A stretch of 64,000 bases of DNA from Chimaeribacter californicus (GCF_002858675.1 NZ_PJZF01000010.1:99057-163056); one strand, 5' to 3'. Shown: positions 1 to 9,387, counted from the first letter of the stretch. The notes: generated by a model not told the origin, from the letters alone. Program-made: numbers and translations.

Positions 1-326
1 TCGAGATCCTGCAACAGCGGGCCGAAGCGATACGGGTCTTCTATCACTACCGTGTCGTTTTCCCACATCACCTGCAGCTGGTAATGGAAGGAGTTCTTGC
101 GCCGCGGCAACAGCCCGACAAAAAAGCCACGCTCATCCCGGCAGTGCAGGTTAGCGACTTTCCGGTTGCTTTGGGCGTCAATCACCCAGACTTCACGCGC
201 ATCAGGCAGCAGCGCCCGCACCTCCAGCCCGGCAGCCACTTTGTGCATGCCCAGCAGGGAAAAAGGGTCAGCGTAATGACCGGTAATAAGTTGGTTGATC
301 ACATGTTGATCGGGAAGAACTGACAT
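1..326 (-). CDS. glgB: 1,4-alpha-glucan branching enzyme GlgB, N-terminal part
   Basis: Only the first 108 codons lie in the window; the gene runs off the left edge. The product transfers alpha-1,4 glucan chains to alpha-1,6 positions during glycogen synthesis in the cytoplasm. The visible part matches the N-terminal N1 domain of enterobacterial GlgB ([44 protein letters not shown]). The ATG at 326 is preceded by AGGATG about 8 bases upstream. glgB next to asd on the same strand is the conserved enterobacterial arrangement. The catalytic GH13 domain is outside the window. Confidence 0.95.
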   Translation of the reverse strand, partial: MSVLPDQHVINQLITGHYADPFSLLGMHKVAAGLEVRALLPDAREVWVIDAQSNRKVANLHCRDERGFFVGLLPRRKNSFHYQLQVMWENDTVVIEDPYRFGPLLQDL

Positions 327-657
327 GGCATTTCATCCTGTGATTAATGGCAACAATAAAATCAATAAATTCATTAAAGTACCAAATGATCGTCCTGACC
401 CATCATTTCTCTCTTTTATCGTTAAAAGCGTGAGCCATGGCAATCATTTACATCTTTTTAAGACTATCCGGATGACGGAAGTGTGGCTGGGCTCATCCTG
501 CTAAGCATAGTCAATGCTTTTAAAGAAACGTGCCAAAGAATAAGGATTTTTAACGCTGACACCCGGTGGAGAGAAAAGGCAAAAAAAAGGCAGGGAAAAC
601 GCAGGCCGGAAAGGGCAAAAAAAGAGGCACCCGCAGGTGCCTCATTGACTGTGCCGA
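327..657. other. glgB-asd intergenic region
   Basis: About 330 bases with no credible gene. The left part (330-480) is AT-rich and should hold the glgB promoter; the right part holds the asd terminator. Short open frames on both strands here are low-complexity Arg/Lys-rich readings without ribosome sites. Confidence 0.6.
615..643 (-). terminator. Rho-independent terminator of asd
   Basis: Stem GAGGCACC (624-631) pairs with GGTGCCTC (636-643) around a four-base loop. Read on the minus strand it is followed by seven T residues (617-623). It lies 15 bases past the asd stop codon. Confidence 0.9.
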
Positions 658-1761
658 TCAGAGCAGAATGCGCAACATGCGGCGCAACGGCTCGGCCGCG
701 CCCCACAACAGCTGGTCGCCCACGGTAAACGCGGAGAGGTACTCCGGCCCCATGTTCAGCTTACGCAAACGGCCGACCGGGGTGTTCAGCGTGCCGGTGA
801 CGGCCGCCGGGGTCAGCTCACGCACCGTCAGCTCGCGGTCATTCGGGATCACCCGCACCCAGTCGTTATGGGTCGCCAGCAGGTTTTCAATCTCCGGGAT
901 GGAGACATCTTTCTTCATCTTAATGGTGAAGGCCTGGCTGTGGCAGCGCAGCGCGCCGATGCGCACGCAGAGGCCGTCCACCGGGATAATCGTCTGGGTG
1001 TTGAGGATTTTGTTGGTCTCGGCCTGCCCCTTCCACTCTTCTTTGCTCTGGCCGTTGTCGAGCGCCTTGTCGATCCACGGGATCAGGCTGCCGGCCAGCG
1101 GTGCGCCGAACTGCTCGGTCGGCAGGGTGCCGCTGCGGGTCAGCGCGGTGACTTTGCGCTCGATATCGAGGATCGCCGAGGCCGGGTTCTGCAGCTCTTT
1201 TGCCACGTCATTGTGCAGCATGCCCATCTGGGTCAGCAGTTCACGCATATGGCGCGCGCCGCCGCCGGAGGCCGCCTGATACGTGGCAACGGACACCCAC
1301 TCCACCAGATCCTGCGCGAACAGGCCGCCGAGGGACATCAGCATCAGGCTCACGGTGCAGTTGCCGCCCACGAAGGTTTTAATACCGCGATCCACACCCT
1401 GGCGGATCACATCATGGTTGACTGGGTCAAGGATGATGATGGCATCATCGTTCATGCGCAGCGAGGAGGCGGCATCAATCCAGTAACCCTGCCAGCCGCT
1501 GGCGCGCAGTTTCGGATAAATTTCGTTGGTGTAGTCCCCGCCCTGGCAGGTGATGATGATGTCCAGCGCGCGCAGCGCCTCCAGATCGGACGCATCCTGC
1601 AAGGTGCCCTGCCGGCCGCCGAAGGCCGGAGCCGCCTGGCCATGCTGGGAGGTGGAGAAGAAGACCGGACGGATGGCATCGAAATCGCGCTCTTCGACCA
1701 TGCGTTGCATGAGTACGGAGCCGACCATGCCGCGCCAGCCAACGAAACCTACATTTTTCAT
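658..1761 (-). CDS. asd: Aspartate-semialdehyde dehydrogenase
   Basis: Converts L-aspartyl-4-phosphate to aspartate semialdehyde with NADPH, the branch point to lysine/diaminopimelate, methionine and threonine; cytoplasmic. The protein is 367 residues from the ATG at 1761, the same length as E. coli Asd. An N-terminal Rossmann motif [11 protein letters not shown] (residues 5-15) and the catalytic cysteine in [12 protein letters not shown] (Cys135) are visible. A longer reading frame to 1857 exists, but residues before MKNVGF do not resemble the family. It is divergent from yhgN and followed by its own terminator. Confidence 0.97.
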   Translation of the reverse strand: MKNVGFVGWRGMVGSVLMQRMVEERDFDAIRPVFFSTSQHGQAAPAFGGRQGTLQDASDLEALRALDIIITCQGGDYTNEIYPKLRASGWQGYWIDAASSLRMNDDAIIILDPVNHDVIRQGVDRGIKTFVGGNCTVSLMLMSLGGLFAQDLVEWVSVATYQAASGGGARHMRELLTQMGMLHNDVAKELQNPASAILDIERKVTALTRSGTLPTEQFGAPLAGSLIPWIDKALDNGQSKEEWKGQAETNKILNTQTIIPVDGLCVRIGALRCHSQAFTIKMKKDVSIPEIENLLATHNDWVRVIPNDRELTVRELTPAAVTGTLNTPVGRLRKLNMGPEYLSAFTVGDQLLWGAAEPLRRMLRILL

Positions 1762-2026
1762 AATTGCTTGCCCTGTGGTGTAAGGGGTGAAGAAGAGGGG
1801 AAAGGCGTCGAAAACGCCGTATGCCTCCCACCTTACAAAATGTATAAGAAGTCGCAAGTGAATTTATTCGATGTCATCGTGCGGGTTAGCAGAGTTGCTA
1901 ATATACTCCGCGCTGGTGGCGGGGAAGCACGCCGGCAGCGCCCTGAATTGCAGTATGAATCTTCGCTGCGTTTAAAAATAAAAGAATATTCTGCCGGTCA
2001 GGCCGGTGACTTACTCTGAGGTAATA

Positions 2027-2620
2027 ATGACTGAAATGATCGCGGCAACGGTGTTGCTGTTTTTAATCATGGACCCGCTCGGCAACCTGCCGATTTTTAT
2101 GTCAGTGCTCAAGCATCTGGAGCCGAAACGTCGCCGGGTGATTGTGATCCGCGAGATGCTGATCGCGCTGCTGCTGATGCTGGTCTTTTTGTTTGCCGGG
2201 GAGAAAATCCTGGCGTTCCTGAACCTGCGCACTGAAACCGTTTCGATCTCCGGCGGGATTATCCTGTTTTTGATCGCGATTAAGATGATTTTCCCGTCGC
2301 ATGAGTCCAACAGCACCGGCCTGTCGGCGGGCGAGGAGCCGTTCCTGGTGCCGCTGGCGATCCCGCTGGTGGCCGGGCCGTCGATTCTGGCGGCGCTGAT
2401 GCTGCTGTCGCACCAGTACCCGAACCAGCTGTCGCATCTGGTGCTGGCGCTGCTGATCGCCTGGGGGATTTCGGTGGCGATCCTGATGCTTTCCGATCTC
2501 TTCCTGCGCCTGCTGGGCGACAAGGGCGTCAGCGCGCTGGAGCGGCTGATGGGGCTGATTCTGGTGATGCTCTCTACCCAGATGTTCCTCGACGGCATCC
2601 GCGCTTACCTGAAGATTTAG
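2027..2620 (+). CDS. yhgN: MarC-family inner membrane protein YhgN
   Basis: 197 residues, the length of E. coli YhgN, a member of the MarC/UPF0056 family of six-helix inner membrane proteins whose function is not established. Start chosen at ATG 2027, behind TCTGAGG; an upstream GTG at 2006 lies before that ribosome site. The signature region near the N terminus (LIMDPLGNLPIF, residues 10-21) and the second half-repeat (PLAIPLVAGPSILAALML) are visible and typical of the family. It is divergent from asd, as in E. coli, but its E. coli neighbour gntU is here replaced by a fimbrial operon. Confidence 0.93.
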   Translation: MTEMIAATVLLFLIMDPLGNLPIFMSVLKHLEPKRRRVIVIREMLIALLLMLVFLFAGEKILAFLNLRTETVSISGGIILFLIAIKMIFPSHESNSTGLSAGEEPFLVPLAIPLVAGPSILAALMLLSHQYPNQLSHLVLALLIAWGISVAILMLSDLFLRLLGDKGVSALERLMGLILVMLSTQMFLDGIRAYLKI

Positions 2621-2636
2621 CGCCTGAAATCAGGCG
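2621..2636. terminator. Hairpin between convergent yhgN and fimbrial operon
   Basis: CGCCTG (2621-2626) pairs with CAGGCG (2631-2636) directly after the yhgN stop codon. There is no T run, so intrinsic termination is uncertain. Confidence 0.35.
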
Positions 2637-2673
2637 GGTGGCGGCCCGCCTGGTTCCCGCAGCAATACTCCCC

Positions 2674-3681
2674 TTAGCGGTAAGTCATCTCAAAGGTGGC
2701 GGTGGCGTTGGCCTCGCCGGGTTCTAACGCACTCTCCAGCCGGATGTAGCGCGCCTGAAACGGCAGCGACAGCGCCCCGGCAGGTACCGCCTTCTGCATC
2801 GCGTACTCCTTGCCGAATTGCAGCGGCGTGCTGCTGTTGGCCTGAAGAATCTGCACCCCTACCCCTTTGGCACTGCCCGCCTCCCCGGTGTTATCCAGCT
2901 GCAGCGTATCCGGCCGCCCGCTGACGATGGGGCCGGTATAGGTGATATTCACGTTGGTGCCCGCATCACACAGCAACCCCACAGTGAAATTCACCGGCGT
3001 GGAGGTTTTCCCCGGCTGATCCAGCAGGGTCGCGGGGGTATCCCCCAGCGGCACCTGAATGTTGCCGGTCTGTATCTCGCAGGCGTTGGCGATGACATGG
3101 ATAGTGGGCGTAGAGAATTGCAGGCGGGTCGCCGGCAGGTCGTCATACCACAACCCGGCGGTAAAACGGCTGAGATCCAGCGTGCCGTCTTCCACCGGGC
3201 CGGTCACCACCAGCTGGATACGGTAGTTAGCGGAAGGAAGATACCCCGTGGTAGGCGCATTACTGCTGCCCATATGCTTAGGCAACAGGGCGCTGCGATC
3301 GCTTATCACATAGCGGGCGTCATTGCCGCTCCAGCCGCGTATGCCGATGCCGGGAATATTGGTTTTATAGACGTGGCGGCTTCCCGACACCTCCTCGGCG
3401 GCGGTGATGATGTCGTAACCCACCCAGGTATTGAAGGTGGCCGTACAGGTAATGTCTGTGCGCCCGTTGGCGGCATCCCAGGTACCGATGACGGTATCTA
3501 CCGGCGCACCCTGCTGCACCTTGATGTCGGCAGGCAGCGTCATCATGGCGGTGGTGGTCGTGGCTCCGTTGGCGAAATAGCAGGCCCCGGCCACGCTGTT
3601 GTGGGCGGCCAGCAGACCGGTGAGTGCCAGTAACCCTGAGCAGACAGACTTACGGCGGAAAAGCGTTTTTAGCATCAACAT
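2674..3681 (-). CDS. Fimbrial tip adhesin (two-domain, FimH-like)
   Basis: 335 residues from the ATG at 3681, which follows AGAGAG; the longer reading to 3780 overlaps the usher and lacks a ribosome site. A signal peptide of about 30 residues (LLALTGLLAAHNSVAGA) precedes an N-terminal domain of unknown ligand with two or more cysteines (ACYFANGATT). The C-terminal pilin domain starts near ANACEIQTGNIQVPLG, has a further cysteine in LLCDAGTNVNIT, and ends in an alternating hydrophobic strand (ATATFEMTYR) typical of subunits that use donor-strand complementation. Roughly twice the length of a pilin and last in the operon, the usual place for the adhesin. Receptor specificity cannot be read from the sequence. 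Confidence 0.85.
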   Translation of the reverse strand: MLMLKTLFRRKSVCSGLLALTGLLAAHNSVAGACYFANGATTTTAMMTLPADIKVQQGAPVDTVIGTWDAANGRTDITCTATFNTWVGYDIITAAEEVSGSRHVYKTNIPGIGIRGWSGNDARYVISDRSALLPKHMGSSNAPTTGYLPSANYRIQLVVTGPVEDGTLDLSRFTAGLWYDDLPATRLQFSTPTIHVIANACEIQTGNIQVPLGDTPATLLDQPGKTSTPVNFTVGLLCDAGTNVNITYTGPIVSGRPDTLQLDNTGEAGSAKGVGVQILQANSSTPLQFGKEYAMQKAVPAGALSLPFQARYIRLESALEPGEANATATFEMTYR

Positions 3682-3694
3682 CGGTTCTCTCTGG

Positions 3695-6202
3695 TTAACG
3701 GCAGGTCGCCGTTTGCCGCACCACGGCGGCCGATCCTTTGACATCCGCCGGCGGGGTGAGGATGGCGCGGCACTGTTCATTCGCTTCGTCGCCCCACTTC
3801 ACCCGCAGCGCGGTGCGGTGGTTGATGCCGCTGAGGTACACCTCCCCGTCTTCACCCACAATACCGGTTTGCCCGGTGGTGGTGCTGACGGCGGCGATAG
3901 CGCCGAACGGCACCGGCTTACTGCCGTAACGCAGGGCCACCAGCATCCGGCTGCCGATGCGGGTATCAAAATCAGCCAGCACTACCGCCCCTTTGCTGGG
4001 GATCACCGTCTGCACCGGCTCGGGAATATCAATGCCGTGTTGACCCTGGGTATTCAGCGCGATGCGGTTTTTCCGGTAACCGGTCAGGTTCGGCACCACG
4101 GCGTAACCGCGGCGGTCGGTATAAAGGCCCATGTTGCTCTCCACTTTCACCCCGGCCGCCCCCGGCGCACGCACCAGCGCCACGGTTTCCGGCAGGGATT
4201 GCGCCAGCGTCACGCCATAGGGGTGCACCACCAGCCCGCCTTGCAGGCTGTAATTCACCTGCCGGTTATCCGGTGATGTGTTGTAGCCCAGGCTGGCGAC
4301 CCCGCGCGATCCGCGATAAGTGGCCGTGGCGCTGCTGCTGGTGCTGCCGTCATCCGGCGTGACGCTCTGCTGGAGGTTGTAATTCAGGTTGTCATCTGCC
4401 AGCGCGGTGCCGCTGATGCCCAACTGGTGGGTGGCCTTGCCGCCCAGCGTGCGGTTAAGGTTGTAATTGGCCCAGGCGTTGTGCAGCCATTTATCCAGCG
4501 GTACGCTGAGGGTGAAGGCGATCTGCTTGTCCACCGCCTCGCCGGGGGTCTGGGTCTGGGTGTAGTTCAACGAATAGCGCACCTGTTCAACCGACGAGTT
4601 AACGCCGAGGCTGATATTGCGTTCATGCCCCTCCATGTCCCAGTAGTCCTGCTGATAGCCGGAGGCATACAGCGATCCCCACTTGCCCAGCGGCTGGTTG
4701 ATGGTGAGCTGAAGGCGGCTGCGGCGGGTATTGCTGTCGCGGTAGGCGTAGATGCCCTCCTCCGCGTAGCCTGTCCGCCGGTCGGTGGCCTCTTCAAAGG
4801 TGTAAAACCCGGCGGTGGCGTAGCGGTAACTTGCCAGCGTCAGGGTGGTCTGGGTCGCACCCAGGTTTTTGGCATACTGCGTGCGGTAAGCGGTGCCGCG
4901 ATAGTCGCCGTTGCCGTCATCCAAATCGCTGGCGGCGGCGGTAGCGTCCAGCGAGAGCGACCCCAGTGAATGCAGGTCGATCCCCAGCCCCAGCGCTGCC
5001 GCATGGTAAAACGCCGCCCCCTGCGCGCCGCCGTACAGCGTCACGCCATACGGCAGGCCGTAAATCAGCGTTGCCTGGGCCACGTCCGGCGTGGCGTCGT
5101 TGTCTTCACTGCGGTAGCGCCCCCCGGCCAGGCTATATTTCAGCGCACCCTGGCGCTGCATGATCGGCACCGAGGCGCTGGCCTGAATGAAACGGTGCTC
5201 GCTGCCGTCCGCCTCGGTCACGGTGACATCCAGATCGCTGCCCGAGGCGACCTGGTTAAGATCGTTGATTTCAAACGGCCCCGGCGCGACGTAGGTCTGG
5301 TAAATCACATACCCGTTCTGCTTCACCGTGACTTTGGCGTCACTCTGCGCAATGCCATGTATGGAGGGCGCAAACCCCTGCTCGCTGAACGGCAGCATAT
5401 CGGTATCGGTTTCCAGCTTTAGTCCGGTCAGCGGCAGGCTGTCAAACACCTCCCCGGCGGTGTTGGTTTCGCCCAGCACCAGCTGGCTCCGCCAGGGTTT
5501 GATGTCCCGTTGCAGATAGGTATAGCGCGACTGCGTGCCTTCATCGCTGCTGTGGCCGGAGGCATGGCGCAGCCGCCACGCGCCGACGTTCAGCCCGGCG
5601 TTCAGGTCAAGGTAATGGTTTTCGGTGTCGTCGCCCTGAGCATGGTGCTCGCGCGCGCCGCTGTAGTAGTAATTGAGCAGCAAGGCCGGCAGCCCGTCGT
5701 CCCACTGGGACGGGTCAATGTAGTCCCTGGCGTGCTGGTCCAGCGCCACCTGCGGGATGCGGATGTCGAGCCGTTGCGAATCCGGCTGGAATTCGTAGCG
5801 CGCATCAGGGATATAGCCGGCCAGATCGCCCAGCACCTGCGTATCCGCCATTTTTTTTAACGCCGGTACCGCCTCCACCTTTACGCCGAAGGTATGCAGC
5901 TCTGCACGGGTAAACTGCGGAACCAACGCCTGTTTATCCGCCGACAGATCATACTGGACGTTAAGCTGGCCGTAATACTCATTATTGACATACACCGCCG
6001 TGAGATACCGGCCGGGCATCAGGGCATTATTATGGATAAATTGCGTAAGCTTCGCGGTATTTTCCAGCGGCGAATTAAATTCCAGCGCATTCAGGTTAAA
6101 TTCCTCGCTGGCAAAAAGCGCGGGCGCGGCAAATAACAGAAAAATAAACAGCGGGGCGTGTGGAAAGCGCCTTAATAAGGTTAAGGTTATCGATGTCATC
6201 AT
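3695..6202 (-). CDS. Outer membrane fimbrial usher (FimD/PapC family)
   Basis: 835 residues, the normal usher size. It forms the outer membrane pore through which chaperone-bound subunits are secreted and ordered. A signal peptide (LFIFLLFAAPALFA) is followed by an N-terminal periplasmic domain (FNLNALEF, PGRYLTAVYVNN), the 24-strand barrel with plug (GLKLETDTDMLPFSEQGFAPSIHGIA; VYVAPGPFEINDL-type motif seen as YVAPGPFEINDLNQ), and C-terminal domains with the conserved DRRGYAVVPNLTGYRKN stretch and paired cysteines (ANEQCRAIL and TATCR). It begins 31 bases after the chaperone stop codon and ends 13 bases before the adhesin start. Confidence 0.96.
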   Translation of the reverse strand: MMTSITLTLLRRFPHAPLFIFLLFAAPALFASEEFNLNALEFNSPLENTAKLTQFIHNNALMPGRYLTAVYVNNEYYGQLNVQYDLSADKQALVPQFTRAELHTFGVKVEAVPALKKMADTQVLGDLAGYIPDARYEFQPDSQRLDIRIPQVALDQHARDYIDPSQWDDGLPALLLNYYYSGAREHHAQGDDTENHYLDLNAGLNVGAWRLRHASGHSSDEGTQSRYTYLQRDIKPWRSQLVLGETNTAGEVFDSLPLTGLKLETDTDMLPFSEQGFAPSIHGIAQSDAKVTVKQNGYVIYQTYVAPGPFEINDLNQVASGSDLDVTVTEADGSEHRFIQASASVPIMQRQGALKYSLAGGRYRSEDNDATPDVAQATLIYGLPYGVTLYGGAQGAAFYHAAALGLGIDLHSLGSLSLDATAAASDLDDGNGDYRGTAYRTQYAKNLGATQTTLTLASYRYATAGFYTFEEATDRRTGYAEEGIYAYRDSNTRRSRLQLTINQPLGKWGSLYASGYQQDYWDMEGHERNISLGVNSSVEQVRYSLNYTQTQTPGEAVDKQIAFTLSVPLDKWLHNAWANYNLNRTLGGKATHQLGISGTALADDNLNYNLQQSVTPDDGSTSSSATATYRGSRGVASLGYNTSPDNRQVNYSLQGGLVVHPYGVTLAQSLPETVALVRAPGAAGVKVESNMGLYTDRRGYAVVPNLTGYRKNRIALNTQGQHGIDIPEPVQTVIPSKGAVVLADFDTRIGSRMLVALRYGSKPVPFGAIAAVSTTTGQTGIVGEDGEVYLSGINHRTALRVKWGDEANEQCRAILTPPADVKGSAAVVRQTATCR

Positions 6203-6233
6203 GATATTCCGCGTTCGTTATCCCCAGAATAAA

Positions 6234-6950
6234 TTATGATGATTCTGCGCTCAGGGGTTTGGTGCTGTTGCCATAATCAGTAATCGCTGACCATTTCACC
6301 GTGCCGCGGGCGTTGCCCGGTATGGAATAGGTATTTTCGCTGAACGGCGCAATCATCATCGACACCGCCGGCAGGCTATTTTGCGGCGGCGCAACGTTAA
6401 TACCGCCCACGGAGAGATCCTGGAGCGTGATGTAAAAGGGCGTCGGGTTGGCTACCCGCAATGTATTTTGCTGCCGGGTAAAGGTCAGTTTTTTATACGC
6501 TTCCTGCGCGCTTTTATTGGTCAGTGACGCAGGGCGGTAAAAGAGTTTGATGCGGGTTTTTGCCGCAATCTGTAATTTGCTTTTGTCTTTTAATTCATCC
6601 GGCGTCGCGGCAATGGATTTAATATTCGCCCAGAATACCGATTCCCGATCCTGCGGCAAGCCGGCAGCCGAACCGGTATAGATAAAATGCAGCAGCATTT
6701 CACGCTGCGCCCCCAGCTTAAACAGCGGCGGGGTCACAATAAAATCGGGTTTGCCTTGATCGTCAAGGTGACTGACCCAGGACTGCACCAGGTGGCTGCT
6801 CTCACGATCGTTATTTTTAACCGGCAGCTGCACTTCCTGTTGATCGGCATTATAGATAACGCGGGTTGCGCCCACGACCACCCCGGCGCTTGCCGCGCCT
6901 GATACGGCCAGCATCAGCGGCAGTAATAACGCGATTAATCGGGTTTTCAT
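6234..6950 (-). CDS. Periplasmic fimbrial chaperone (PapD/FimC family)
   Basis: 238 residues with a signal peptide ending near SGAASA. Binds fimbrial subunits in the periplasm by donor-strand complementation. The first Ig-like domain has ATRVIYNADQQEVQLPVKNND with the conserved Arg, and the G1-region stretch NTLRVANPTPFYITL is visible in the second domain. The edge-strand motif of alternating hydrophobic residues (LQIAAKTRIKLFYRP) is that of the family. It lies between the major subunit and the usher; 58 bases separate it from the subunit gene. Confidence 0.95.
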   Translation of the reverse strand: MKTRLIALLLPLMLAVSGAASAGVVVGATRVIYNADQQEVQLPVKNNDRESSHLVQSWVSHLDDQGKPDFIVTPPLFKLGAQREMLLHFIYTGSAAGLPQDRESVFWANIKSIAATPDELKDKSKLQIAAKTRIKLFYRPASLTNKSAQEAYKKLTFTRQQNTLRVANPTPFYITLQDLSVGGINVAPPQNSLPAVSMMIAPFSENTYSIPGNARGTVKWSAITDYGNSTKPLSAESS

Positions 6951-7008
6951 TATGCTTACTCACAGTGAAGCGAAAGCAGGGGGACGCCCCCCTGCTCCGG
7001 CGGGTTAA

Positions 7009-7554
7009 TCAAGGGTAATAAATCGTGAAATCCGCAGCGGCGGTAAAATCACCATTGGTCATGTCGCGGGTATTTTTGGTGGAAATTAATTTCGCGGTAT
7101 ACGAGAAAGTAGAATCCCCGGTGGCTGCCAATGTTTTATTGTGGTTTGCATCGATTGAGGCGTCGAATTTCACTTTATCGGTGCTGCCTTTATGATAAAC
7201 CACCACCCCAACGCCTTTACCGGCGCTGCTTTCATCCACCGCCAGCGTGGTATCCGCGCCGTCCGTCGGGCCATTGAACCCGATATTAACGCTGGTATCC
7301 GTCGGGCAATTTTTCAGGACAATATCAAAGTCACGGCTTTCATTACCTTCAACGCCGATTTGGTCATTAAAGGTATTGGCCCCCACGCTGCTGAATGCCG
7401 GCACATTGGTGACGGTATTTGCGGCGTCGACTTCACAGGGCGGCGCGATAATTTTCCCGGAGAAATTCACTTTCCCCGTATTGGCGGCGTACCCTGTTGA
7501 TGCCATGCAAAGCGCGGCAAATGTTACGCTGGTTAATAGCGTTATTTTTTTCAT
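7009..7554 (-). CDS. Major fimbrial subunit (type 1 pilin family)
   Basis: 181 residues. Signal peptide of 23 residues ending TGYA, then NTGKVNFSGKIIAPPCEVD, the FimA-type N-terminal strand. Cys40 and Cys83 are placed for the conserved disulfide, and the C terminus ends in the penultimate-tyrosine pattern (FTIYYP). First gene of a minus-strand operon: pilin, chaperone, usher, adhesin. Codons are more AT-rich at the third position than in neighbours, and the region upstream is AT-rich, consistent with horizontal acquisition (inference). Confidence 0.95.
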   Translation of the reverse strand: MKKITLLTSVTFAALCMASTGYAANTGKVNFSGKIIAPPCEVDAANTVTNVPAFSSVGANTFNDQIGVEGNESRDFDIVLKNCPTDTSVNIGFNGPTDGADTTLAVDESSAGKGVGVVVYHKGSTDKVKFDASIDANHNKTLAATGDSTFSYTAKLISTKNTRDMTNGDFTAAADFTIYYP

Positions 7555-7790
7555 ATGGACTTCCCTGGTGTGTAAGTTTCAATGCTTATGGTTAGCGTGT
7601 TAACGGGATCAGGAATATATTTAGATTACGCGCAGAAAGCAAACAGGGTCATTTCTTTATAGCAAGGCATTAACAGACGGGAATCAATTATATACAAGGT
7701 TATTTATTACCAGTTAAATCAAGTTTAACGATATTTAAAATATCATTGTTAATGATATACAAAGCTAATGATCAAATGGGTTTATTCAGA
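7555..7790 (-). promoter_or_regulatory. AT-rich promoter region of the fimbrial operon
   Basis: The stretch 7600-7790 is markedly AT-rich and contains a perfect 15-base palindrome GATATTTAAAATATC (7730-7744). I could not identify a specific factor site. No recombinase gene and no paired inverted repeats of fimS type were seen, so phase inversion is not supported. Confidence 0.4.
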
Positions 7791-7793
7791 TGT

Positions 7794-7820
7794 AAAAAAA
7801 GCGGGCAAATGCCCGCTTTT
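7794..7820 (-). terminator. Terminator of gntT
   Basis: GCGGGC (7801-7806) pairs with GCCCGC (7811-7816); the minus-strand transcript then reads seven T (7794-7800). Also has TTTT on the plus side. Confidence 0.9.
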
Positions 7821-7849
7821 CCCGTTGTGTTTTTTATCTTACCCCTGCG

Positions 7850-9166
7850 TTACACCACCATCGACAGCAGCAGGCAGCCGCCCAGCCCGCACAGGGAGAT
7901 AATGGTCTCCAGCACTGACCAGGATTTCATCGTCTCGACAATCGTCAGGTTGAAGTACTCCTTGAACAGCCAGAAGCCCGGGTCATTCACGTGGGAGAAG
8001 ATGACGCTGCCGGAGCCGACGGCGATCACCATCAGTTCCGGGCTGACGCCGGTAGTGGCGATCAACGGTGCGGCAATGCCCCCGGCGGTAATCGCCGCCA
8101 CGGTGGCAGAACCCAGCGCGATGCGCAGCACTGCCGCAATTGACCACGCCATCACCAGCGGTGACACGTTGGTGCCGGTCATCATCGCGGCGATGTATTT
8201 GTCCACGCCGCTCTCTACCAGCACCTGTTTGAACGCCCCGCCGCCGCCGATAATCAGCAACATCATGGCGATCAGTTTGATGGAGTCGGTGAGGGTCTGC
8301 ATCACATCCTCCATCGGGCGGCCACGGTTCAGGCCAAAGGTGAAGATACCGATCAGCACGGCGATAAGCGTCGCCATTACCGGGTCACCAAAGAACTCCG
8401 CATACGGCAGCAGCGCGTGGCCCTTCGGCAGCACCATCTCCGCCACGGCGCGCGCCGCCATCAGGATCACCGGCACCAGCGAGGTCGCGACACTGACGCC
8501 AAAACTCGGCATCTCCGCTTCGGTAAACTCTTTCGGGTTGTACATCCCCTGCGGGACCGGCTTGTCGATGCCTTTCAGGAAGCGGGCATAGACCGGCCCG
8601 GCCAGGATCACGGTCGGGATGCCGAGCAGCGCACCGTAGAGCAGGGTTTTGCCCATGTCCGCGTGGAACAGGGTGGCAATCGCCGTCGGGCCGGGGTGCG
8701 GCGGCAGGAAGCCGTGGGTCACGGAGAGCGCGGCGGCCATCGGCACGCCGACATACAGCAGCGGAATGCGCGCTGACGCCGCGATGGTAAACACCAGCGG
8801 CAGCAGCAGCACAAAGCCCACTTCGTAGAACAGCGCGAAGCCGACGGTGAAGCCGGTGAGCACCACCGCCCACTGGATGTAGTCACGGCCAAACTTGTTG
8901 ATTAAGGTGGTGGCGATGCGCTGCGCGCCGCCGCAATCGGCCAGCAATTTCCCGAGCATGGCACCGAAGCCCATGATCAGCGCCAGGCTGCCGAGCGTGC
9001 CGCCCACCCCGGTTTTAATCGCGGTGATCACTTTATCCACCGGCATGCCCTGCATGATGCCCACCGCCAGTGCGACCAGGATCAGCGAGATAAAGCCGTT
9101 TAATTTCAGTTTGATCATTAATATCAGCAACAGGACGACGCCAATCGCGACGATGACTAAGGGCAT
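7850..9166 (-). CDS. gntT: High-affinity gluconate permease
   Basis: 438 residues from ATG 9166, the exact length of E. coli GntT and closer to it than to GntU along the whole chain (FGAMLGKLLADCGGAQRIA, LSVTHGFLPPHPGPTAIATL, AVGSGSVIFSHVNDPGFWLF). A GntP-family inner membrane H+/gluconate symporter with about a dozen hydrophobic segments. The frame can be read to 9202 but residues before MPLVIVAIG are not family-like. It is divergent from gntK and shares a promoter region with a GntR palindrome and a CRP site, which should give repression relieved by gluconate and catabolite control. Confidence 0.95.
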   Translation of the reverse strand: MPLVIVAIGVVLLLILMIKLKLNGFISLILVALAVGIMQGMPVDKVITAIKTGVGGTLGSLALIMGFGAMLGKLLADCGGAQRIATTLINKFGRDYIQWAVVLTGFTVGFALFYEVGFVLLLPLVFTIAASARIPLLYVGVPMAAALSVTHGFLPPHPGPTAIATLFHADMGKTLLYGALLGIPTVILAGPVYARFLKGIDKPVPQGMYNPKEFTEAEMPSFGVSVATSLVPVILMAARAVAEMVLPKGHALLPYAEFFGDPVMATLIAVLIGIFTFGLNRGRPMEDVMQTLTDSIKLIAMMLLIIGGGGAFKQVLVESGVDKYIAAMMTGTNVSPLVMAWSIAAVLRIALGSATVAAITAGGIAAPLIATTGVSPELMVIAVGSGSVIFSHVNDPGFWLFKEYFNLTIVETMKSWSVLETIISLCGLGGCLLLSMVV

Positions 9167-9334
9167 AATGTTTTCCACCTTTTTACCGCATTCTCCCCGC
9201 ATTACGGGGCGCGTTCGTTTTCAGTAAGACGTTTGCCGGCGAGGCGAAACGGTGCAGGGTTCAGTACACGGGTTACGCGTAAATAATCGTTTCTTTCTGT
9301 TATGTAAATGTGAAAAGAGGAGAGTGTTCTATCC

Positions 9335-9350
9335 TGTGATAGTAGTCACA
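9335..9350. promoter_or_regulatory. CRP binding site in the gntT-gntK promoter region
   Basis: TGTGA-TAGTAG-TCACA, a perfect match to both CRP half-sites with six-base spacing. Lies 169 bases before the gntT start and 98 bases before gntK, next to the GntR palindrome. Confidence 0.85.
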
Positions 9351-9357
9351 TCTCCCC

Positions 9358-9387
9358 TTGTTACCGGTATCATGATACCGGTAACAT
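9358..9387. promoter_or_regulatory. Double GntR operator (perfect 26-base palindrome)
   Basis: Two inverted copies of the GntR-like half ATGATACCGGTAAC share the central CATG, giving a perfect palindrome over 9360-9385. Each arm is itself close to the 16-base operator described for GntR in E. coli (ATGTTACCGGTATCAT type). It sits between divergent gntT and gntK, so one repressor assembly could control both. Confidence 0.85.

Noticed and set aside
868..2019. Long plus-strand open frame opposite asd
   Set aside because: Antisense to a well-conserved gene, low-complexity Gly/Ala/Arg composition, no ribosome site. Typical shadow frame in GC-rich DNA.
7600..7790. Invertible fimbrial promoter
   Set aside because: Looked for paired inverted repeats and a FimB/FimE-type recombinase; found only a single 15-base palindrome and no recombinase gene.
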